From: Actinomyces sp. AC-20-1
Lineage (GTDB): Bacteria > Actinomycetota > Actinomycetes > Actinomycetales > Actinomycetaceae
Assembly: GCF_023369555.1 (NCBI RefSeq)
Contig: NZ_JACJVC010000003.1
Span: 1 to 64,000, forward strand
Direction of reading: 5' to 3'
Length of the DNA stretch: 64,000 nt
Positions 12,328 through 22,432 of the stretch are shown here, piece after piece (positions within the stretch are counted from its first letter, which is position 1; each line of letters begins with the position of its first letter). The position numbers were made by a program, and so were the translations under genes. The notes under the pieces were generated by a model. The model was not told where the DNA came from. It saw only the letters and a program-made list of their open reading frames with translations, and ran no database searches.

Positions 12328-12912
12328 TCAGGCGCTCACGCCGGCCTCGGCGAGAGCGGCCATGACGCGGTCGGTGACCTGGTCGAGCCCGCCGATGCCG
12401 TCGACGGACACGAGTAGGCCCTTGTCGGCGTAGATGGCGGCGAGGGGCGCGGTCTGCTCGGCGTAGACCTCGAGGCGGCGGCGGATGACGTCCTCGGTGT
12501 CGTCGGCGCGGTTCTGCTCGGTGGCGCGCTTGAGGAGCCGGGCGACGACCACCTCGGCGTCCGCGGTGATCTCGAGGACGACGTCGAGGGCGAGGCCGCT
12601 GTGGGCGAGCATGGCGTCGAGCTCGTGGACCTGGGCCTCGGTGCGAGGGTATCCGTCCAGGAGGAAGCCCTCGGCGGCGTCGGGCTGGCTCAGGCGGTCC
12701 TTGACCATGGCGTTGGTGACCAAGTCCGGGACGTACTCGCCCTTGTCCATGTAGGACTTGGCGAGGGTGCCGAGCTCGGTGGCGCCGGCGACGTTGGCGC
12801 GGAAGATGTCCCCGGTGGAGATGGCGGGGATGCCGAGCCGCTCGGACACGCGGGCGGCCTGGGTGCCCTTGCCGGCCCCGGGAGGGCCGAGGAGGACCAT
12901 ACGTGCGCTCAT
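12328..12912 (-). CDS. adk: Adenylate kinase
   Basis: A 194-residue enzyme that converts ATP and AMP to two ADP. The P-loop GPPGAGKGTQ lies at residues 8-17, the AMP-binding loop STGDIFRANV follows, and the DGYPRT motif is near residue 84. The lid is the short, non-zinc form usual in actinobacteria. The ATG at 12912 overlaps the secY stop by four bases (ATGA). A second in-frame ATG at 12900 lacks this coupling. Confidence 0.95.
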   Translation of the reverse strand: MSARMVLLGPPGAGKGTQAARVSERLGIPAISTGDIFRANVAGATELGTLAKSYMDKGEYVPDLVTNAMVKDRLSQPDAAEGFLLDGYPRTEAQVHELDAMLAHSGLALDVVLEITADAEVVVARLLKRATEQNRADDTEDVIRRRLEVYAEQTAPLAAIYADKGLLVSVDGIGGLDQVTDRVMAALAEAGVSA

Positions 12913-14201
12913 GAGAGGAACCCTTCGTAGTGGCGCTGCTGGAGCTGGGAGTTGATCTCCTTGACCGTCTGGAGACCGACTCCCACCATGATGAGGATCG
13001 TCGTGCCGCCGAACGGCAGGTTCTGGGACAGGCCGAGCCAGATGACCGCGGCGGTCGGCAGCAGGGCCAGGGCGAGCAGGTAGACGGAGCCCGCGGTGGT
13101 CACCCGGTTGATGACGTGCGTGAGGTAGCGCACGGTCGGCTCCCCCGCCCGGATGCCGGGGATGAAGCCCCCGTACTTCTTCATGTTGTCCGCGATCTCC
13201 TCCGGGTTGAAGGTGATGGCCGTGTAGAAGAAGGCGAAGAAGAGGATGAGCAGGCCGTAGCCGACGAGGTAGACGGTGTCCGTCTGGGAGAAGTTGTCCA
13301 TGATCCAGCGCACCCAGCGCGACTGCTGGTTGCCGAACTGCGCGATGAGCTGGGGCATGGCCAGGATGGAGGAGGCGAAGATGACGGGGATGACGCCCGC
13401 GGTGTTGATCTTGATCGGGATGTAGGTGGTGGACCCGCCGTACTGGCGGCGCCCGACCATGCGCTTGGCGTACTGCACGGGGATGCGGCGGGTGGCCTGC
13501 TCGATGAAGACGACGGCGAGGGTGGCCGCGAGGATGACGACGAGCACCGTGAGGAACTTGGTGACGCCGTTGTTCGTGCCCACGATGGAGAACAGGTTCT
13601 GCGGCATGCGGGCGACGATGGAGGTGAAGATGAGCAGCGACATGCCGTTGCCGATGCCGCGCTCGGTGATGAGCTCGCCCAGCCACATGATGAGGCCGGT
13701 GCCGGCCGTCATCGTGAGGATCATGAGGGCGAGGTCGAGGGGGGAGGCGTTGGGGACGACGGAGACCGTGCAGGTGGGGAAGAGGGTGCCGGAGGCGGCG
13801 GTGGCCACGATGGTCGAGGACTGCAGGACGCCCAGGCCGATGGTGAGGTAGCGGGTGTACTGCGTGAGCGTGGCGTTGCCCGACTGGCCCTCCTTGTGCA
13901 GCTCCTCGAAGCGCGGGATGACCACGCGCAGGAGCTGGATGATGATGGAGGCCGTGATGTAGGGCATGATGCCCAGCGCGAAGACGCTCAGCTGGAGCAG
14001 GGCGCCGCCGGAGAAGACGTTGATGAGGCCCAGCAGGCCCGCGTCCTCGGTCTGGCCGACGCACACCTGGACGTTGCCGATGTCCACCCCGGGGGTCGGC
14101 AGCACGGAGCCGAACCGGAACAGGGCCATGATGCCCAGGGTGAAGAGGAGCTTTCCCCTGAGGTCGGGCGTGCGGAACGCCTGCATGAACGCAGTGAGCA
14201 C
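12909..14201 (-). CDS. secY: Protein translocase subunit SecY
   Basis: A 430-residue channel protein of the Sec translocon with ten predicted membrane segments. It starts with a GTG at 14201 after AGGAG with five bases of spacing, giving MLTAFMQAFRTPDLRGKLLF. Recognisable stretches are PGVDIGN near the N-terminus, ITERGIGNGMSLLIF, and FTFNPEEIADNMKKYGG-like sequence in the second half (here AITFNPEEIADNMKKYGGF). The frame stays open upstream of this GTG, but that part is unlike SecY. It is the first gene of a secY-adk-map unit with its own promoter, downstream of the rplO terminator. Confidence 0.95.
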   Translation of the reverse strand: MLTAFMQAFRTPDLRGKLLFTLGIMALFRFGSVLPTPGVDIGNVQVCVGQTEDAGLLGLINVFSGGALLQLSVFALGIMPYITASIIIQLLRVVIPRFEELHKEGQSGNATLTQYTRYLTIGLGVLQSSTIVATAASGTLFPTCTVSVVPNASPLDLALMILTMTAGTGLIMWLGELITERGIGNGMSLLIFTSIVARMPQNLFSIVGTNNGVTKFLTVLVVILAATLAVVFIEQATRRIPVQYAKRMVGRRQYGGSTTYIPIKINTAGVIPVIFASSILAMPQLIAQFGNQQSRWVRWIMDNFSQTDTVYLVGYGLLILFFAFFYTAITFNPEEIADNMKKYGGFIPGIRAGEPTVRYLTHVINRVTTAGSVYLLALALLPTAAVIWLGLSQNLPFGGTTILIMVGVGLQTVKEINSQLQQRHYEGFLS

Positions 14202-14306
14202 TCGTACTCCTGTTGTCGCTGCTGGGCACGGACACCGCCGTCGGGCCTGGGGCACAAGGTGCGCGGGGCCGCGGTGGGGTCCGGTGCCCGGTGGGCACCG
14301 GGGGCC

Positions 14307-14335
14307 ACCCTACCGCTCGTGGCCTTCGCCCTGAA
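14307..14335 (-). promoter_or_regulatory. Promoter of the secY-adk-map unit
   Basis: On the minus strand a -35 TTCAGG (14330-14335) and a -10 TAGGGT (14307-14312) are separated by 17 bases, about 106 bases upstream of the secY GTG. It lies just after the rplO terminator. A small hairpin, GGTGCCC with GGGCACC (14283-14299), begins the leader. Confidence 0.6.
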
Positions 14336-14391
14336 CAGGCAGGAGCCCCGGCGGGGGCGGGGATCGGTCACGTTGTGGCGGTCAGAGGCCA

Positions 14392-14424
14392 CGGGCCCCT
14401 GTCACCGGTGGTGACAGGGGCCCG
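14392..14424 (-). terminator. Terminator after rplO
   Basis: A perfect 15-bp stem, CGGGCCCCTGTCACC at 14392-14406 with GGTGACAGGGGCCCG at 14410-14424, and a three-base loop. It starts 25 bases after the rplO stop on the minus strand and ends the rplN-to-rplO unit. Confidence 0.8.
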
Positions 14425-14448
14425 CGGTCAGTGCGTGGCGCCGGTGGC

Positions 14449-14922
14449 TCAGCGGGTGCTGAGGGTGCCGCCGGCGGCCTCGATCTTCTCCTTGGCGGAG
14501 CCGGACCAGGCGTCGACGGTGAGGTCGAGCTTGACCGCGACGTCGCCGGTGCCCAGGACCTTGACGAGCTGGCCGCCGCGCACGGCGCCCTTGGCGACGA
14601 GGTCCTCGACCGTGACGGCGCCGCCCTGCGGGAACAGCTCGGCGATGCGGCCAACGTTCACGGGCTGGAACTCCACACGGTTGGGGTTGCGGAAGCCGCG
14701 GAGCTTGGGCAGGCGCATGTGCAGGGGCATCTGGCCGCCCTCGAAGCCGGCCTTGACCTGGTAGCGGGCCTTGGTGCCCTTGGTACCGCGGCCGGCGGTC
14801 TTGCCCTTGGAGCCCTCACCGCGTCCGACGCGGGTCTTGGCCTTCTTGGAGCCGGGGGCCGGACGGAGGTGGTGCAGCTTGACGACCTGCACCTTCTCCT
14901 CGGTCTTCTTGGTGTCAGCCAT
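14449..14922 (-). CDS. rplO: 50S ribosomal protein L15
   Basis: A 157-residue L15, an early assembly protein of the large subunit. After a short charged leader it shows [37 protein letters not shown] and [24 protein letters not shown] at 14922 is chosen as the start because six preceding in-frame residues (MRRPEK) have no parallel. It follows rpmD by four bases and is the last gene before a strong terminator. Confidence 0.95.
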   Translation of the reverse strand: MADTKKTEEKVQVVKLHHLRPAPGSKKAKTRVGRGEGSKGKTAGRGTKGTKARYQVKAGFEGGQMPLHMRLPKLRGFRNPNRVEFQPVNVGRIAELFPQGGAVTVEDLVAKGAVRGGQLVKVLGTGDVAVKLDLTVDAWSGSAKEKIEAAGGTLSTR

Positions 14923-14926
14923 CTTC

Positions 14927-15121
14927 TCAGGCCTCCTCAACGGTGACGAGGTGCGCCACCGTGGCGATCATGCCGCGCACGGAGGGGCTGTCCTCGCGCA
15001 CGACGGACTGGCGGATCTTGCGCAGGCCGAGGGAGCGCAGGGTCTCGCGCTGGCGGTGGGTTCCACCGATGCCGGAGCGGACCTGGGTCACCTTGAGCTG
15101 CTTGGTGGCGGTCTCAGCCAT
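14927..15121 (-). CDS. rpmD: 50S ribosomal protein L30
   Basis: A 64-residue L30 containing [20 protein letters not shown] and [20 protein letters not shown], typical of the single-domain bacterial form. The ATG at 15121 overlaps the rpsE stop codon (TGATG), which indicates translational coupling. A GTG one codon upstream is possible. It sits between rpsE and rplO, as in other spc operons. Confidence 0.94.
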   Translation of the reverse strand: MAETATKQLKVTQVRSGIGGTHRQRETLRSLGLRKIRQSVVREDSPSVRGMIATVAHLVTVEEA

Positions 15122-15828
15122 CACGCCTCAACTCCTTCAGCGGCCTTCTCGGCCTCCTTCTTCTCGGCCTCGGCGCGCCGGTCGGCCTCGCCCTCGGCAC
15201 GGGCGCGCAGCATGGACTGCGGCGCGACGTCCTCGAGGGGCAGGCCACGGCGGGCGGCGACGCCCTCGGGCTGCTCGAGCTTCTTGAGCGCGTCGACCGT
15301 CGCGTGGACGATGTTGATCGCGTTCGAGGAGCCGAGGGACTTCGACAGGATGTCGTGGATGCCGGCGCAGTCCAGCACGGCGCGCACCGGGCCACCGGCG
15401 ATGACACCGGTACCGGGGGACGCGGGGCGCAGGAGGACGACTCCGGCGGAGTCCTCGCCCTGGACCAGGTGCGGGATGGTGCGGCGGATCATCGGGACGT
15501 GGAAGAAGCTCTTCTTCGCGACCTCGACGGCCTTGGCGATGGCGGCGGGGACTTCCTTCGCCTTGCCGTAGCCCACGCCGACCGTGCCCTCGCCGTCACC
15601 GACGACGACGAGCGCCGTGAAGGTGAAGCGGCGGCCGCCCTTGACGACCTTGGACACGCGGTTGATGGTGACGACGCGCTCGATGTACTTGTCGTCGTTG
15701 CCGCGGCCGTTGTTGCGGTCGCGGCGGTCGTTGTTGCGGTCACGACGCCCGCGGCCCTCGCCGCGGTTCTCACCGTTGCGGGCCGAGCCGTCGGACGACG
15801 CGGACCTGTCTCGCTGCGGTGCAGCCAT
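15121..15828 (-). CDS. rpsE: 30S ribosomal protein S5 with extended N-terminus
   Basis: A 235-residue S5, clearly longer than the roughly 166 residues of E. coli. The core has [20 protein letters not shown] (double-stranded RNA-binding fold), [16 protein letters not shown] and [21 protein letters not shown]5 lies at the mRNA entry and affects accuracy. The first 50 residues are a hydrophilic Arg/Asp/Asn-rich segment ([18 protein letters not shown]), and the C-terminus is an acidic Ala/Glu tail. The ATG at 15828 follows AAGGAG with six bases of spacing. Confidence 0.95.
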   Translation of the reverse strand: MAAPQRDRSASSDGSARNGENRGEGRGRRDRNNDRRDRNNGRGNDDKYIERVVTINRVSKVVKGGRRFTFTALVVVGDGEGTVGVGYGKAKEVPAAIAKAVEVAKKSFFHVPMIRRTIPHLVQGEDSAGVVLLRPASPGTGVIAGGPVRAVLDCAGIHDILSKSLGSSNAINIVHATVDALKKLEQPEGVAARRGLPLEDVAPQSMLRARAEGEADRRAEAEKKEAEKAAEGVEA

Positions 15829-15854
15829 CAGATTCTCCTTAGCTTTCGTCCGGG

Positions 15855-16229
15855 TCAGAGCGTCAGGCCGCCCTCGCGGGCGCCCTCCGCGACGGCCGCG
15901 ACACGGCCGTGGTACTTGTTGCCGCCGCGGTCGAAGACGACCGCCTCGATGCCCAGGGCCCTGGCGCGCTCGGCGACGAGCTCGCCGACCTTGTGGGCGG
16001 CCCCGACCTTGTGGCCCTCGACGCCCTTGACGGCCTCCTCGAGGGTGCTGGCCGAGCACAGGGTGTGACCGATGGTGTCGTCGATGACCTGCGCCACCAT
16101 GTGGCGGTTGGAGCGGGTGACGACGAGACGGGGGCGCTCGGGAGTGCCGTTGACGCGCTTGCGCACGCGCTGGTGGCGGATCTTGCGGGCGATGGTCTTG
16201 GACTTGCCCCTCTTGATCGCGTAAGCCAT
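15855..16229 (-). CDS. rplR: 50S ribosomal protein L18
   Basis: A 124-residue L18, one of the 5S rRNA-binding proteins of the central protuberance. It shows [34 protein letters not shown] and the C-terminal [20 protein letters not shown]. The ATG at 16229 comes two bases after the rplF stop; a GTG two codons earlier would overlap that stop. The order rplF-rplR-rpsE is standard. Confidence 0.96.
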   Translation of the reverse strand: MAYAIKRGKSKTIARKIRHQRVRKRVNGTPERPRLVVTRSNRHMVAQVIDDTIGHTLCSASTLEEAVKGVEGHKVGAAHKVGELVAERARALGIEAVVFDRGGNKYHGRVAAVAEGAREGGLTL

Positions 16230-16231
16230 GG

Positions 16232-16771
16232 TCACTTACCAGCCTTTCCGACCTTGCGGCGCACGTTCTCGCCGGCGTAGCGCACGCCCTTGCCCTTGTA
16301 GGGCTCCGGCGGACGGATCTTGCGGATGTTCGCGGCGACCTCGCCGACCTGCTCCTTGGAGATGCCGGAGACGGCGATCTTCAGGTTGCCGTTCACGGTG
16401 AGCGTGATGCCCTCGGGGGCCTCGACGAGGACCGTGTGCGAGAAGCCGAGGGACAGCTCGATGCCAGTGCCCTTCTGGGCGGCGCGGTAACCGGTGCCGA
16501 CGATCTCGAGGTTCTTCGTGTAGCCCTCGGTGACGCCGACGACCATGTTGTTGATGAGCGTGCGCGACAGGCCGTGCAGGGAGCGCGACTGGCGCTCGTC
16601 GTCGGGACGGGTGACGAGGATGGAGCCATCCTCCTCACGGGTCACGCTCAGGGGCTCGGCGATGGTGCGCGTCAGGGTGCCCTTGGGGCCCTTGACGGTC
16701 ACGTCGTTGCCGTCAATGATGACGTCCACTCCGGCGGGAACCGGAACGGGGAGACGTCCAATACGAGACAT
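16232..16771 (-). CDS. rplF: 50S ribosomal protein L6
   Basis: A 179-residue L6 made of two similar RNA-binding domains, located near the sarcin-ricin loop and the factor-binding site. It begins [20 protein letters not shown]. The conserved C-terminal signature [20 protein letters not shown] is present, followed by [23 protein letters not shown] stands before the ATG. It follows rpsH by 22 bases in the spc order. Confidence 0.97.
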   Translation of the reverse strand: MSRIGRLPVPVPAGVDVIIDGNDVTVKGPKGTLTRTIAEPLSVTREEDGSILVTRPDDERQSRSLHGLSRTLINNMVVGVTEGYTKNLEIVGTGYRAAQKGTGIELSLGFSHTVLVEAPEGITLTVNGNLKIAVSGISKEQVGEVAANIRKIRPPEPYKGKGVRYAGENVRRKVGKAGK

Positions 16772-16793
16772 TGCTATTCCTCCGTTCCTGTGC

Positions 16794-17192
16794 TCACCAG
16801 ACGTAGGCGAGGACTTCGCCGCCCACGCCCTTGGACTCGGCCTGCCGGTCGGTCAGCAGACCGGAGGAGGTGGACAGGATCGCCACCCCGAGGCCGCCGA
16901 GGACCTTCGGCAGGTTGTTGGACTTGGCGTAGACGCGCAGGCCGGGCTTGGAGACGCGCTTGAGGCCCTGGATGGCCCGCCGGCGGTTGGCTCCGTACTT
17001 GAGGTTCAGCGTGAGCGTCTTGCCGACCTCGGCGTCCGTCACCTCGTAACCGGCGATGTAGCCCTCGGCCTTGAGCATCGAGGCGATGTTGACCTTGAGC
17101 TTGCTCGACGGCATGGAGACGGCGTCGTGGTAGGCGTTGTTGGCGTTGCGCAGACGGGTCAGCATGTCTGCGATGGGGTCTGTCATAGTCAT
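16794..17192 (-). CDS. rpsH: 30S ribosomal protein S8
   Basis: A 132-residue S8 that binds helix 21 of 16S rRNA and in enteric bacteria also represses the spc operon. It contains [19 protein letters not shown], and the C-terminal signature is [17 protein letters not shown] followed by GEVLAYVW. Two in-frame ATGs (17192 and 17186) are possible starts. The first has GAGG seven bases upstream and is used here. Confidence 0.96.
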   Translation of the reverse strand: MTMTDPIADMLTRLRNANNAYHDAVSMPSSKLKVNIASMLKAEGYIAGYEVTDAEVGKTLTLNLKYGANRRRAIQGLKRVSKPGLRVYAKSNNLPKVLGGLGVAILSTSSGLLTDRQAESKGVGGEVLAYVW

Positions 17193-17249
17193 GAGTGGGC
17201 CTCAGCCCTTCCTCGTCGTGGTTTCCTCGCGGACCTGCGACGTAAGTTC

Positions 17250-17435
17250 TTACCAGCTGGACTTGCTCACGCCCGGGAGCTGGCCGGTGAGGGCCATCTC
17301 GCGCAGGCAGATACGGCACAGGCCGAACTTGCGGTACACGGAGTGCGGGCGGCCGCAGCGCTGGCAGCGCGTGTAGGCGCGGACACCGAACTTCGGCTTG
17401 CGGTTCGCCTTCTCGATGAGAGCGGTCTTGGCCAT
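17250..17435 (-). CDS. rpsN: 30S ribosomal protein S14, zinc-binding type
   Basis: A 61-residue S14 of the short, zinc-containing type with two Cys-x2-Cys pairs (CQRC near residue 24 and CRIC near residue 40). It begins [20 protein letters not shown] and ends [12 protein letters not shown]14 lies in the head of the small subunit. Actinobacteria often carry a second, zinc-free S14 elsewhere for zinc limitation; none is in this window. It starts one base after the rplE stop. Confidence 0.96.
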   Translation of the reverse strand: MAKTALIEKANRKPKFGVRAYTRCQRCGRPHSVYRKFGLCRICLREMALTGQLPGVSKSSW

Positions 17436-17436
17436 G

Positions 17437-17994
17437 TCACTTCTCCTTGAAGGGGAAGCCGAGCTGCTTGAGCAGCGAGCGGGCCTCCTCGTCGGTCTTG
17501 GCGGTGGTCACCACGGTGATGTCCATGCCGCGCACGCGGTCGATGGAGTCGGCGTCGATCTCGTGGAACACGGACTGCTCGGTCAGACCGAAGGTGTAGT
17601 TGCCGTTGCCGTCGAACTGCTTGGGGGACAGTCCGCGGAAGTCGCGGATGCGCGGCAGCGAGATCGAGATGAGGCGGTCGAGGAACTCCCACATGCGGTC
17701 GCCGCGCAGCGTGACGTGCGCGCCGATAGGCATGCCCTCACGCAGCTTGAACTGCGCGATGGACCTGCGGGCCTTGGTGACCTGCGGCTTCTGGCCGGTG
17801 ATCGCGGTGAGGTCGCGCACGGCGCCCTCGATCATCTTGGAGTCGTGAGCGGCCTCGCCGACACCCATGTTGACGACGACCTTGACGACGCGGGCGACCT
17901 CCATCACGTTGCCGTGCTGGAACTCGGTGCGCAGGGCGGGCTGCACCTTCTCGGTGTAGGTCGCCTTGAGGCGGGGGGTGGTGCTCTCAGACAT
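17437..17994 (-). CDS. rplE: 50S ribosomal protein L5
   Basis: A 185-residue L5, a 5S rRNA-binding protein that touches the P-site tRNA and S13. It includes [57 protein letters not shown] and [15 protein letters not shown]. The ATG at 17994 lies two bases after the rplX stop; a GTG two codons earlier would overlap it. rpsN follows directly. Confidence 0.96.
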   Translation of the reverse strand: MSESTTPRLKATYTEKVQPALRTEFQHGNVMEVARVVKVVVNMGVGEAAHDSKMIEGAVRDLTAITGQKPQVTKARRSIAQFKLREGMPIGAHVTLRGDRMWEFLDRLISISLPRIRDFRGLSPKQFDGNGNYTFGLTEQSVFHEIDADSIDRVRGMDITVVTTAKTDEEARSLLKQLGFPFKEK

Positions 17995-17996
17995 GG

Positions 17997-18344
17997 TCAC
18001 AGGTCCTCCCCGGACTTCTTCGCGTAGCGCACGCGGACGGTCCGCTTGGCGCCGTTGGGGCGGGTGCCCTCCTCGACGCGGAAGCCCACGCGGGTGCGCT
18101 TACCCTTGGCGTTGGCGTCGTAGATCATGACGTTGGACACGTGGATCGGGGCCTCGACGGTCTCGATGCCACCGGTGCGGGCGCCCTGGGCGGACTGGCC
18201 CACCTTGGTGTGCTTGGTGACGCGCTGGACGCCCTCGACGATGACGCGGTCCTCCGTGGGACGGACCTCGAGGACGCGACCGACCTTGCCCTTGTCCTTG
18301 CCGGCGATGACGATGACCTGGTCGCCCTTCTTGATGCGTGCCAT
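17997..18344 (-). CDS. rplX: 50S ribosomal protein L24
   Basis: A 115-residue L24 with the KOW motif [20 protein letters not shown], an assembly initiator at the base of the large subunit. [14 protein letters not shown] and the C-terminal [20 protein letters not shown] are typical. It is two bases from rplN and two from rplE, a tightly packed operon. Confidence 0.96.
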   Translation of the reverse strand: MARIKKGDQVIVIAGKDKGKVGRVLEVRPTEDRVIVEGVQRVTKHTKVGQSAQGARTGGIETVEAPIHVSNVMIYDANAKGKRTRVGFRVEEGTRPNGAKRTVRVRYAKKSGEDL

Positions 18345-18346
18345 GT

Positions 18347-18718
18347 TCAGATCACCTCCGGGGCGAGAGAGACGATGCGCATGAACTTCTTCTCGCGAAG
18401 CTCACGGCCGACGGGGCCGAAGATGCGCGTGCCGCGCGGCTCGCCGTCGGCGTTCTTGAGGATGACGGCGGCGTTCTCGTCGAAGCGGATGTACGAGCCG
18501 TCCGGGCGGCGGCGCTCCTTGCGGGTGCGCACGACGACCGCCTTGACGACGTCGCCCTTCTTGACGTTGCCGCCGGGGATGGCGTCCTTGACGGTAGCGA
18601 CGATCGTGTCGCCGATACCCGCATAGCGACGACCAGAGCCACCGAGAACACGGATGCAAAGGATCTCCTTGGCACCGGTGTTGTCGGCGACCTTGAGTCG
18701 CGACTCCTGCTGGATCAT
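18347..18718 (-). CDS. rplN: 50S ribosomal protein L14
   Basis: A 123-residue L14 starting [20 protein letters not shown]. It also has [20 protein letters not shown] and the C-terminal [12 protein letters not shown]14 forms an inter-subunit bridge with 16S rRNA and is the binding place of the silencing factor RsfS. The ATG at 18718 is the family start; the frame remains open upstream without homologous sequence. It is the first gene of the spc group here and has its own promoter and a long leader. Confidence 0.97.
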   Translation of the reverse strand: MIQQESRLKVADNTGAKEILCIRVLGGSGRRYAGIGDTIVATVKDAIPGGNVKKGDVVKAVVVRTRKERRRPDGSYIRFDENAAVILKNADGEPRGTRIFGPVGRELREKKFMRIVSLAPEVI

Positions 18719-18907
18719 TGAGTGTTCTCCTGTCGTCGAGCCGGTTCTCGGCATCCCGGTGCGGGGCGCGAGCCTGGCCGAACGTTCTTTCGGTCTTGCG
18801 TGCTCCTGCCCCGTCCTGGGGCGAGGGGTCCTCGGTACGCGGGTCCCGCCAGACACAGGCGCAGGGAGCGCGAGGTCTCTGGTGGGCGCACCTTCGGCGC
18901 ACGCAAC
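18719..18907 (-). promoter_or_regulatory. Long 5-prime leader of rplN
   Basis: About 190 bases lie between the likely transcription start and the rplN ATG. They include short inverted segments (GCGCCGAAGGTGCGC near the start) and GACAGGAG just before the ATG, but no open frame. Such a leader before the spc genes could be a ribosomal-protein feedback site. No described leader motif was recognised with confidence. Confidence 0.4.
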
Positions 18908-18913
18908 TCCCAT

Positions 18914-18942
18914 AGCCTAGTCGAGGCCGTGATCGCGCGGAA
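18914..18942 (-). promoter_or_regulatory. Promoter of the rplN-to-rplO unit
   Basis: On the minus strand -10 TAGGCT (18914-18919) and a weak -35 TTCCGC (18937-18942) are 17 bases apart. The pair lies in the 394-base gap between rpsQ and rplN, past the rpsQ terminator. The same TAGGCT hexamer occurs before the OmpA-like lipoprotein gene. Confidence 0.55.
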
Positions 18943-19040
18943 CCTGAGGCGGTGGCCGCCTCCTGTGCCCTTGCTCACCGGGCCGGACGGCTGTGCGCCG
19001 GGAGGGTGGCAGGGGCGCACGACGGCGAGGGGACGGCCGG

Positions 19041-19082
19041 GTGGACGGCGACGCCGTCGCCGTCCACGGGGGACGGCGACGG
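19041..19082 (-). terminator. Double hairpin after rpsQ (two mutually exclusive stems)
   Basis: Two perfect 12-bp stems share one arm. GTGGACGGCGAC (19041-19052) pairs with GTCGCCGTCCAC (19056-19067), while CCGTCGCCGTCC (19054-19065) pairs with GGACGGCGACGG (19071-19082). They start about 30 bases past the rpsQ stop on the minus strand and probably terminate the S10 operon. The remainder of 18943-19040 shows nothing else. Confidence 0.7.
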
Positions 19083-19112
19083 CGTCGCGGGGGTGCTGAG
19101 GTCAGCGTCGGG

Positions 19113-19400
19113 TCACTTGGCCCGCTCGGCGATCTCGACCAGGCGCCAGTGCTTGGTGGCGCTCAGCGGCCGGGTCTCCATGATGACGACGAGGTCACCG
19201 GGGTGCGCCTCGTTGTTCTCGTCGTGGACCTTGACCTTCTTGGAACGACGGAGGACCTTGCCGTAGAGGGAGTGCTTGTAGCGCTCCTCGAGCTCGACGA
19301 CGATGGTCTTGTCCATCTTGTCCGACACGACGTAGCCGCGACGGACCTTGCGCTGAGGACGCTCGTCCTCGACGACGGGGGTGGTGTTCTGCTCGCTCAC
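19113..19400 (-). CDS. rpsQ: 30S ribosomal protein S17
   Basis: A 95-residue S17, an OB-fold primary 16S rRNA-binding protein. It shows [40 protein letters not shown] and [19 protein letters not shown]. The start is a GTG overlapping the rpmC stop by four bases (GTGA). It is the last gene of the S10 operon here, followed by a terminator. In many bacteria the operon continues into rplN without a break. Confidence 0.95.
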   Translation of the reverse strand: MSEQNTTPVVEDERPQRKVRRGYVVSDKMDKTIVVELEERYKHSLYGKVLRRSKKVKVHDENNEAHPGDLVVIMETRPLSATKHWRLVEIAERAK

Positions 19401-19642
19401 TTGGACTCCTCCGTGCTCGGAGCGGTACGGATGCCGAGCTCACGCTCGCGCACGATGGTGTGGATGCGGGCGATGTCGCGGCGCACGGCCTTGAGACGGC
19501 CGTGGTCCTCGAGCTGTCCGGTCGCCGAGGCGAACCGGAGGCTGAAGAGCTCGGCCTTGGCCTTGGAGAGCTCCTCGGAGAGGCGCTCGTTATCCATGGC
19601 GTCGAGGTCGGTGGGGGTCAGCCCCTGGGAACCGATTGCCAT
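19397..19642 (-). CDS. rpmC: 50S ribosomal protein L29
   Basis: An 81-residue L29 from the rim of the exit tunnel. The helical hairpin contains [40 protein letters not shown] and [11 protein letters not shown]. It overlaps the rplP stop by one base (TGATG) and the rpsQ start by four bases, so the three genes are translationally coupled. Confidence 0.95.
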   Translation of the reverse strand: MAIGSQGLTPTDLDAMDNERLSEELSKAKAELFSLRFASATGQLEDHGRLKAVRRDIARIHTIVRERELGIRTAPSTEESK

Positions 19643-20061
19643 CAGACGTCACCACCCTCACGTGTCACGAAACGGGTCTTCATCGGAAGCTTGTGCTGTG
19701 CGCGGCGCATGGCCTCGCGGGCGAGGGCCTCGTCGACGCCGCCGAGCTCGAACAGGATGCGTCCGGGCTTGACGTTGGCGATCCACCACTCGGGGGCGCC
19801 CTTACCGGAGCCCATGCGGGTCTCGGCGGGCTTCTTGGTCAGCGGGCGGTCCGGGAAGATGTTGATCCACACCTTGCCGCCGCGCTTGATGTGGCGGGTC
19901 ATGGCGATACGGGCCGCCTCGATCTGGCGGTTGGTGATGTAGGCGGGCTCGAGGGCCTGGATGCCGTAGTCACCGAAGGCGATGCGGTTGCCGCCCTTGG
20001 ACATGCCCGAGCGGTGCGGGCGGTGCTGCTTGCGGAACTTGGTCCGGCGGGGGATGAGCAC
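19642..20061 (-). CDS. rplP: 50S ribosomal protein L16
   Basis: A 139-residue L16, which lies close to the A-site tRNA elbow and is needed late in assembly. It starts at GTG ([19 protein letters not shown]) and carries [37 protein letters not shown] and [19 protein letters not shown]. The length is typical. It follows rpsC by three bases. Confidence 0.97.
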   Translation of the reverse strand: MLIPRRTKFRKQHRPHRSGMSKGGNRIAFGDYGIQALEPAYITNRQIEAARIAMTRHIKRGGKVWINIFPDRPLTKKPAETRMGSGKGAPEWWIANVKPGRILFELGGVDEALAREAMRRAQHKLPMKTRFVTREGGDV

Positions 20062-20064
20062 GGC

Positions 20065-20877
20065 TCAGGCCTCCGTTCCCTGGTCTGCGGCAGCGTTCTC
20101 GGCGACCGGCGCCTGCTCGGCCTGCTGCTCGTTCTGACGCGGGGCTCGCTCGCCGCGGCGCTCACCACGGCCACCGCGGCGGTCGTTGCGCCCGCCGCGG
20201 CGCTGGCCGGCCTCGGCCTGCTGACGGGCGAACTCGCGCTCCGTCATGTCGCCCTTGTAGATCCAGACCTTGACGCCGAGACGTCCGAAGGTGGTCTTGG
20301 CCTCGTAGAAGCCGTAGTCGATGTTCGCGCGCAGGGTGTGCAGCGGCACACGGCCCTCGCGGTAGAACTCGCTGCGGCTCATCTCGGCGCCGCCGAGGCG
20401 GCCGGAGCACTGGACACGGACGCCCTTGGCGCCGGCGCGCATGGCGGACTGCATGCCCTTGCGCATGGCGCGGCGGAAGGAGACTCGGCTGGCGAGCTGC
20501 TCCGCGATGCCCTGGGCGACGAGCTGCGCGTCGAGGTCGGGGTTCTTGACCTCGAGGATGTTGAGCTGGACCTGCTTGCCGGTGAGCTTCTCGAGCTGGC
20601 CGCGCAGGCGCTCGGCCTCGGCGCCGCGACGTCCGATGACGATGCCCGGGCGGGCGGTGTGCAGGTCGACGCGGACGCGGTCACGCGTGCGCTCGATGTC
20701 CACCTTGGAGATGCCGGCGCGCTCCATGCCGTCCTCCATGAGGCGGCGGATCTTGACGTCCTCCTCGACGAAGTCGCGGTAGCGCTGACCCGGCTTCGTG
20801 GAGTCGGCGAACCAGCGCGAGCGGTGGTCCGTCGTGATGCCCAGGCGGAACCCGGTCGGGTTGACCTTGTGCCCCAT
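20065..20877 (-). CDS. rpsC: 30S ribosomal protein S3 with long basic and Gln-rich tail
   Basis: A 270-residue S3. The KH domain and mRNA-entry region contain [38 protein letters not shown] and [20 protein letters not shown]. The C-terminal 50 residues form a low-complexity tail of Arg/Gly ([19 protein letters not shown]) followed by Gln/Ala/Glu. The ATG overlaps the rplV stop (TAATG). Confidence 0.96.
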   Translation of the reverse strand: MGHKVNPTGFRLGITTDHRSRWFADSTKPGQRYRDFVEEDVKIRRLMEDGMERAGISKVDIERTRDRVRVDLHTARPGIVIGRRGAEAERLRGQLEKLTGKQVQLNILEVKNPDLDAQLVAQGIAEQLASRVSFRRAMRKGMQSAMRAGAKGVRVQCSGRLGGAEMSRSEFYREGRVPLHTLRANIDYGFYEAKTTFGRLGVKVWIYKGDMTEREFARQQAEAGQRRGGRNDRRGGRGERRGERAPRQNEQQAEQAPVAENAAADQGTEA

Positions 20878-21254
20878 TACCGGGCTCCTTCCTTCTTCGC
20901 GGTGTCGGCCTTGGGGCCGACGATGACGGTGATGTGGCTGGTGCGCTTGAGGATCCGACCGGCGCGCCCCTGGGCGCGGGGGCGGAAACGCTTGAGGGTG
21001 GGGCCCTCGTCAGCGAACGCCTCGGTGATGTAGAGCGTGCTCTCGTCGAACCGCTCGCCGTCACGCTCGGCCTTGACCCGGGCGTTGGCGATGGCGGACT
21101 CGATGACCTTGCGCACCGGCACCGCAGCGGCCTGCGGGGCGAAACGGAGCACGTTGATGGCCTCGAGGGCGTTCTTGCCGCGGACGACGTCCACGACGCG
21201 ACGGGCCTTCATCGGCGTGCAGCGCACGTACTTGGCCTGCGCCTTGGCTTCCAT
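20877..21254 (-). CDS. rplV: 50S ribosomal protein L22
   Basis: A 125-residue L22. The globular part has [20 protein letters not shown] and the C-terminal signature [20 protein letters not shown]. The beta-hairpin loop reaches into the exit tunnel, where some macrolide-resistance changes occur. No deletion is visible in the loop, but no reference alignment was done. It shares one base with rpsC. Confidence 0.96.
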   Translation of the reverse strand: MEAKAQAKYVRCTPMKARRVVDVVRGKNALEAINVLRFAPQAAAVPVRKVIESAIANARVKAERDGERFDESTLYITEAFADEGPTLKRFRPRAQGRAGRILKRTSHITVIVGPKADTAKKEGAR

Positions 21255-21283
21255 GTTCTCTGCCTCTCTGACTTCCGTCGGCG

Positions 21284-21562
21284 TCAGCGACGCGACTTGC
21301 GGTCGTCCTTGACGTGCCCGCGGAAGGTACGGGTCGGAGCGAACTCGCCGAGCTTGTGGCCCACCATGGACTCGGTGACGAAGACCGGGACGTGCTTGCG
21401 ACCGTCGTGGACGGCGAAGGTGTGTCCGAGGAAGTCCGGCGTGATGACCGAACGACGGGACCAGGTCTTGATGACGTTCTTGGTGCCCTTCTCGTTCTGG
21501 GCGTCCACCTTCTTCATGAGGTGGTCGTCGACGAAGGGACCCTTCTTCAGGCTGCGCGGCAT
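21284..21562 (-). CDS. rpsS: 30S ribosomal protein S19
   Basis: A 92-residue S19 of the small-subunit head, partner of S13. [20 protein letters not shown], the [20 protein letters not shown] segment and [20 protein letters not shown] are diagnostic. It lies between rplB (12 bases) and rplV (29 bases). Confidence 0.97.
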   Translation of the reverse strand: MPRSLKKGPFVDDHLMKKVDAQNEKGTKNVIKTWSRRSVITPDFLGHTFAVHDGRKHVPVFVTESMVGHKLGEFAPTRTFRGHVKDDRKSRR

Positions 21563-21574
21563 ATCAGGCTCCTA

Positions 21575-22411
<837 letters not shown>

Positions 22412-22432
22412 GTCGTTTCTTTACCTTCCGTG

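Noticed and set aside
18347-18913. Extended L14 protein starting far upstream
   Set aside because: The extra residues are unlike L14, and the ATG at 18718 gives the exact family start. The region upstream fits a promoter and leader better.
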